Below are positions 59,193 to 64,000 of a stretch of 64,000 nucleotides of DNA, one piece after another (position 1 is the stretch's first letter; the number at the start of each line of letters is the position of its first letter). Source of the DNA: Megalonaias nervosa (lineage: Eukaryota; Mollusca; Bivalvia; Unionida; Unionidae); the NCBI GenBank assembly GCA_016617855.1, contig JAECUM010011026.1, forward strand, positions 26,143 to 90,142. Direction: 5' to 3'. The notes beneath the pieces are model-generated. The model was given only the letters and a program-made list of their open reading frames with translations, did no database searches and was not told the origin of the DNA. A program made the position numbers and the translations under genes.

Positions 59193-59939
59193 TCTCTTGG
59201 TGCAGTGATTCCGGTAAGTATAAAATGCGAAAAGGACCGGTCTTTTTCGCGAAAATGACTTAACGTTCTGCATTTCACCACAGGAGTCTGACGTTTCACC
59301 TAGTCCTACAATTGTAAGATGTATCACGTTATTTATGTTTTAGTTCTCAACGCCCAAAACGTAAATATCAAGGCCCAGGTCTTTCATTGTAGGACTACGT
59401 TTCACCATTTATAGCCATTCTGAATATTGGCCTTTACTATTTTTCCCTCGTGCATGCAAACCCTTTACAAATGATTTATATCTAGTGTATATGTTTTGCA
59501 ACGCACGCATTATGAAGTAAAATGTCGACCGATCGATATATCGAGAGGTACAGTGAAACCATACATAACATGCCTTGCTATAATACGAATGCAGCTGGCA
59601 ACAGACTCATTGCATGGATCCCAAGGTTTTACATAATTTCTTAAAGTACTGCCGTTTTTTTTTTGTGTTTTTTTTTTGTGCCAGAAAAAAAAAAAGTATA
59701 ATTTGACTGATGTGTTGTATGCTTGAAAAGAATTTTTTAAAATATCTTTTCAGGTTGTCAGTAGTCAATCACTGCACTTTGATCTTTAAAAAGCAGATAT
59801 TTATAAATCTAGTTATAACTGAACCATCAACACTAAAGCCATTACGTCTTCTTTGTTTTTGTTTTCAATTCAAGGTCGTGCAGTATAACCATCCGAAAAA
59901 CTCGTTCATATTTTCCCATACAAAATGCAGTAACCTATA

Positions 59940-60760
59940 ATTACTACACAAATTAATTTCATTTCAAAATAGAATCATTAATTTATATTATTAGTAAAAC
60001 GTACTGGGTCCATTTCGGTCATGGCAAGTTTCTTTCATTAAAAGGACCCGTTTCGTGAAAAGGGCCCATTTTTAACACTTTACTCTAAAAAGATATATTT
60101 AATGCTGTGTAAAATGATTTGCTACACAGAATAATTTCATTTGTGAAATAAAAAAAATATTGATTGATATTGTTAGTAAAAAGGTACTGGGTCCTTTTCG
60201 CAGACGTTTAATCCTTTTCACGAAAAGTACCCATTTTAACACTTTATATTAAAAAAAGAGGTATTAAATGCTATGTAAAAATGAGTTACTACACAGGATA
60301 ATTTAATTGTCAGATGGAATTATTGATTGATACTGTTAGTAAAAACGCACTGGGTCCATTTCGCTCACAGCAAGTTCTCTTTTTGAAAAAGACCCGTTTC
60401 CCGAAAAGGGTCCATTTAAGCACTTTATGTTAAAAAGACATATTAAATACTATGTAAAATGAGTTACTACAAAGATTAAGTTCAATTGTGAAATGGAAAT
60501 TTTGATTGATACTTTTAGTAAAACGTACTGGATCCTGTTCGCAGACGGTTAATCCTTGTCGAGAAAAGGGCCGATTTTAACACTTTATATTAAAAAGGTA
60601 TATTAGCTACTAACGTAAAATGAGTAAATACACAAATTAATTTCATTTACGAACTATAAATATTGACTGAAACTGTGAGTGAATGCATCCTCAGTCCGTT
60701 TCGCAGAAGGTGTCCTTTTCGCAAAAAGAACCGGTCCCTTTCTCGGTAAGGCGTCCTTTT
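59940..60760. repeat. Diverged tandem satellite, about 170-bp units
   Basis: At least four units, each with 'gtactgggtcc' followed by 'tttcgc', then 'gaaaagggcccattt', 'aacactttat' and 'aaaatgagttactacac'. Units differ by many substitutions. A partial unit precedes at 59220 ('aaaaggaccggtctttttcg'). Confidence 0.85.
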
Positions 60761-60824
60761 TGCACTTGGTGGCGCTCAACAGTTTCGTATTTTGCATAGA
60801 ATTTTAAAGAAAAAGAATTTCCCC

Positions 60825-61290
60825 GGGTCTCCTCACTGGTTATACTGGGTATTTAAAAAAAGACCTTGTATATCTTAGTATTGTTCAAAGAACCTTTAAT
60901 TCCATTTATTTTGGTGTATGATTGATGGGTGTAATATGGGTTCTAGAGTATACCGCTTGGCCTTACTCCAGATGTGCATCTTTCAAAAAAAAAAACTGCT
61001 AGCTCCACTTGGTCATTTTCACTTCCTGAACTTCAGAGGTAAATTGTAAAAAGCCAGATGACATTTTACATATTTGGTAATTCATTCATTGCACTTTCAG
61101 AAGCTGGTACTGTCTAGTCTGGAAAAATTCATTTTCCCTATTTTAATAGCTGCTAAGGCTAGTGTACTTCAGACAAATTCAGGCTGATTTCGGAGCACAA
61201 GGGAGGAGTCATTTTAGTTAGCAGTGTGCTAAGATCATTTACAATTTCCAAAAGTACAATATCCAAAGAAATGTCAGCCACATTACATCA
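60825..61290 (-). repeat. Dispersed repeat family B, copy 2
   Basis: Reverse complement of about 11945-12385, with the same ordered blocks. Confidence 0.75.
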
Positions 61291-61369
61291 AAGTAGCATA
61301 GAGGTATGCCAACATTCTCTACACTGTGCGTGTTTTAAATACAAACAACTTCACCTTACATACGTCACT

Positions 61370-61681
61370 CGACCGCTCCGGTGGCCTAGTGGCTAGAGCG
61401 TCCGCCTCGGATGCGGGAGGTCGTGGGTTCGATCCCCGGCTGAGTCATACCAAAGACTTACAAAAATGGTACTAACAGTTGCCTCACTTGGCACTCAGCA
61501 TTAAGAGGTTAGTGTTAGGACTGGTCGGCCTGGTGTCAGGATAATGCGACCGGGTGGGACATCATGGTACATGTCTGCGGCATGATGCCCCAGTACATCA
61601 CTATAAACTGCCACACTGTAGACATCGTAGCGATATGACTGAAAAATGGTTAAAGCTACGTTAAAAATCTAAATCACACAC
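61370..61681 (+). mobile_element. tRNA-derived SINE with target duplication (same family as 36815)
   Basis: The A box and B box are identical to the copy at 36815 except at one or two positions, with the same body and a (CA)-rich tail. ACATACGTCACT flanks both ends (61358-61369 and 61682-61693). Confidence 0.93.
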
Positions 61682-62014
61682 ACATACGTCACTGTCTCAA
61701 AAGTACATAATAACTGGTGAGCGCCCCCTTAGATTCAACAAGAGTAACTTCCCTTAGAAAATCTGTCGGGTATTCAAGACTCTTCTTAGTGATACTGGTA
61801 ATAAAAGGATATGTCTAGGTACAGTCTGGCTTCCTGACGCGGATTGCGCGAGAGAAAACGTTATCGACGCGAGATTTATAATTTATGCGGAGGACATGTT
61901 TTAAACAAAGAGGCCTTGACGTTTTATAGCAATATTTAATTGCCATTGCGCTTATGTTTGATATTGCATTCTCGTAAAGGCAGAATATAGAGTCATTATC
62001 TCCTCCTGCTGGAT

Positions 62015-62042
62015 ATGAGTGGAGAGAGTGTTGAATCTAAAG
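62015..62042 (+). other. Weak candidate first coding exon of an unknown + gene
   Basis: ATG at 62015 with nine codons (MSGESVESK) and a good donor (AAAG|GTAGGT). It lies downstream of a locally CpG-rich patch at about 61840-61890. A CAG acceptor at about 62184 would add ten codons and then stop. Nothing homologous is recognised. Confidence 0.2.
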
Positions 62043-62394
62043 GTAGGTGCAGGCCAGAAATTTACTTCTTAGTGACATTTTGCAGTAGCGAGTTCATGAT
62101 CTACCATGTGTGCATTTAGTTTGTCTACCTGTAGTTTCAAATTCTAATACAATGTGACGAATTTATTTCACTCATTCTTTCAGGTGTCATTTCTTCAACA
62201 GTGCAAACTACTTGAACTCCATATCGGAATCTCTCCATTGCCCGCCGCGTCTGTTTACTCCTTTACATAATAATACGTGAAATATATTTTATATATTATT
62301 TATATATTCTCGGAGCATTTAAAAAAAAAAGGATCATAAACAAAAAAAACTTCTTTTGTATAAATATATGACCTAAATTATACTAATTTTTTCA

Positions 62395-63355
62395 TGTATA
62401 AGTCTTGGGACAGCATACTTCTACAACGTAAGACATCACCCGATATTTTTGTTTTGAGGGGTGATGGTTCTTACTGCCTAAATAACTGCCTTGTGTAGCG
62501 TGTTCCCAACTCCACTGGCAGGAGAACAAAAGGTCAAATTGTAAGAACTATCACGTTAAAATTTGACCTCTCATTCTTCTGCCATACTTGGCAACAAATA
62601 TCGACATTCCTCCACATATTTAAGTGTTATTGATATACTTACTTTGCTGTTTTTATTGTGATGGACTCAAAATCTGACACTAGCAAATGGACTCATTTAA
62701 TGTTCTGTTGACATACATTTCAGTTGGTTGTAATGCAATGGTAGCTGAGGAATGCCAAAGTAGGTTTCAGCAAGGCCTTTTTTGTTTAATGAAACAAGAG
62801 TATCTAATTGTTTTACCAAATAATCCCATTTTGGTGTGCTTTTTCTTCATAGTGATCATAAAGTATATTTCTTTTGTTATATTGAAACAATAAATAGTGA
62901 ATTTGTGTTTTGGCTGACAGAATGAATTATTGGAAGAGTAAGTAACGTTTCGTTTCATTCAAGAAACATAGCCCCACTTAAACCAATATTCTTCGGCATA
63001 CCTCAGCTATCGTCGCATTTCACCAAATTCAAATCTCAGCTATTGTCGCATTTCAACAAATTCAAATGTAAGTCAACAGAACGTGAAAAGGCATCCATTT
63101 ACTAGTGTCAGATTTTGATTCCACCAGGATAAAGACATCATAGTAAGTATATTAATTACACTTACAGTTGTGGAAGAGTATTAATATATGCTGCCAAATG
63201 TGTGAGATATTCCTGAAACTTTGACTATTCAATCCGATGTCAAGCGACATTGGAACACGCTACACAAGGCCATTATTTGGGCAGTAGGAGGTAGCACTAA
63301 AACATAAATAACATGTGATATGTCTTACATTGTAGGACCAGGGACACCAGTGACA
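62395..63355. mobile_element. Fold-back element with roughly 300-bp inverted arms
   Basis: The left arm at about 62400-62725 and the right arm at about 63055-63350 are imperfect reverse complements. Matching blocks are 'ccttgtgtagcgtgttcc' (about 62490) with 'ggaacacgctacacaagg' (about 63252), 'aaaatctgacactag' with 'ctagtgtcagatttt', and 'gttctgttgacatac' with 'gtaagtcaacagaac'. A spacer of about 330 bp has no coding capacity. Confidence 0.8.
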
Positions 63356-64000
63356 TTTTCTTTTACTGATTGATTGATGTATTTTATTGATCGTAATGTC
63401 AAAAAAAGAGACTTTATGTTTATTAAGGGACTATCATTACAGTGTGGTCTCCTGGGTAAACTCTAACTGACCAATGAATTAAGAAGTCTTTTTATTTAAT
63501 TTCATGTTGGAGAAAATGGAAAATATGCACATGCAAATTAATAGCAAAAACATTCATTGTAGTTTATAACTGTGTATTGATGTGGTTATCGAAGGAGCTT
63601 CTGTGTGACTTGTGTTGATCTTGCCAATTTTGTGTCCCAAGTTTTACAGCCATTACAGTATATCTACATTATCAGATTTTACAGTAGCGGAGTTGTAGAT
63701 AAGCAGCATATTTGCTTTTTTATGCATTAAAAAAAAATCAGTACTTGTAATGTGTTTAAATCACACAAAATAATTTAATCTTAAGCATTTACTTCACAGT
63801 TGACGATCAGTTACCCCTACTAGAACCACAGTCACTATTGTTTATGATGGCTAATTTGCTGTTGTACATATTTTAAACATTCCTTTCATGTTTGAAATGT
63901 TACTATTTAACTGATGATAATACTTAAATTGAGCCATTAAATCGAACATACTCTGAATTAGTCCGTGATCCATTGGTGTGTTCAAAAGGCATTGTTAATC

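Noticed and set aside
58925..59263. 112-codon + strand ORF with a GTAAGT motif near its end
   Set aside because: It overlaps RWDD3 exon 1 on the opposite strand and has no recognisable motif.

Overview
The window is nuclear DNA of an animal. It holds split genes with GT-AG introns, many microsatellites, tRNA-derived SINEs with target-site duplications and short DNA transposons. The two host genes I can reconstruct are both metazoan. A marine invertebrate, perhaps a mollusc, is my guess from repeat content; nothing here proves it.

Left part (1-28,000): an SLC51A-like gene (organic solute transporter alpha) runs on the + strand. Its seven coding exons at 6,755-26,729 join in phase to 322 codons. 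A diverged duplicate of its first exon lies at 167-215, inside a segmental duplication. The introns carry hAT-type MITEs, a 50-bp minisatellite, tandem copies of the exon-5 splice donor and several dispersed repeats.

Middle and right (28,656-59,192): an RWDD3-like gene (RWD domain, sumoylation enhancer family) runs on the - strand, tail to tail with SLC51A. Its four coding exons join in phase to 272 codons. Intron 1 is about 23 kb long and contains the main find.

Polinton/Maverick-type element (about 40,077-56,057): a 16-kb endogenous virus-like element with inverted terminal repeats of about 210-225 bp. From left to right it holds an A32/FtsK-like packaging ATPase, a zinc-ribbon/phospholipase A2 protein, a retrovirus-like integrase, a very long reverse-strand frame joining a protein-primed-type PolB, an SF1 helicase and an HNH nuclease module, a Cys-rich protein, a free-standing HNH nuclease, and a host-repeat insertion. 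A block of reverse-strand virion genes follows: minor capsid, membrane protein, phage-tail-fibre-like protein, adenain-like protease, pX-like protein, double-jelly-roll capsid protein, a basic protein and a Gln/Pro-rich structural protein. Most genes carry stops or frameshifts, so the copy is a fossil, but gene content and order are almost complete.

Right flank (59,200-64,000): no recognised gene beyond RWDD3 exon 1. It contains a diverged satellite, a SINE with target-site duplication, and a fold-back element of about 1 kb.
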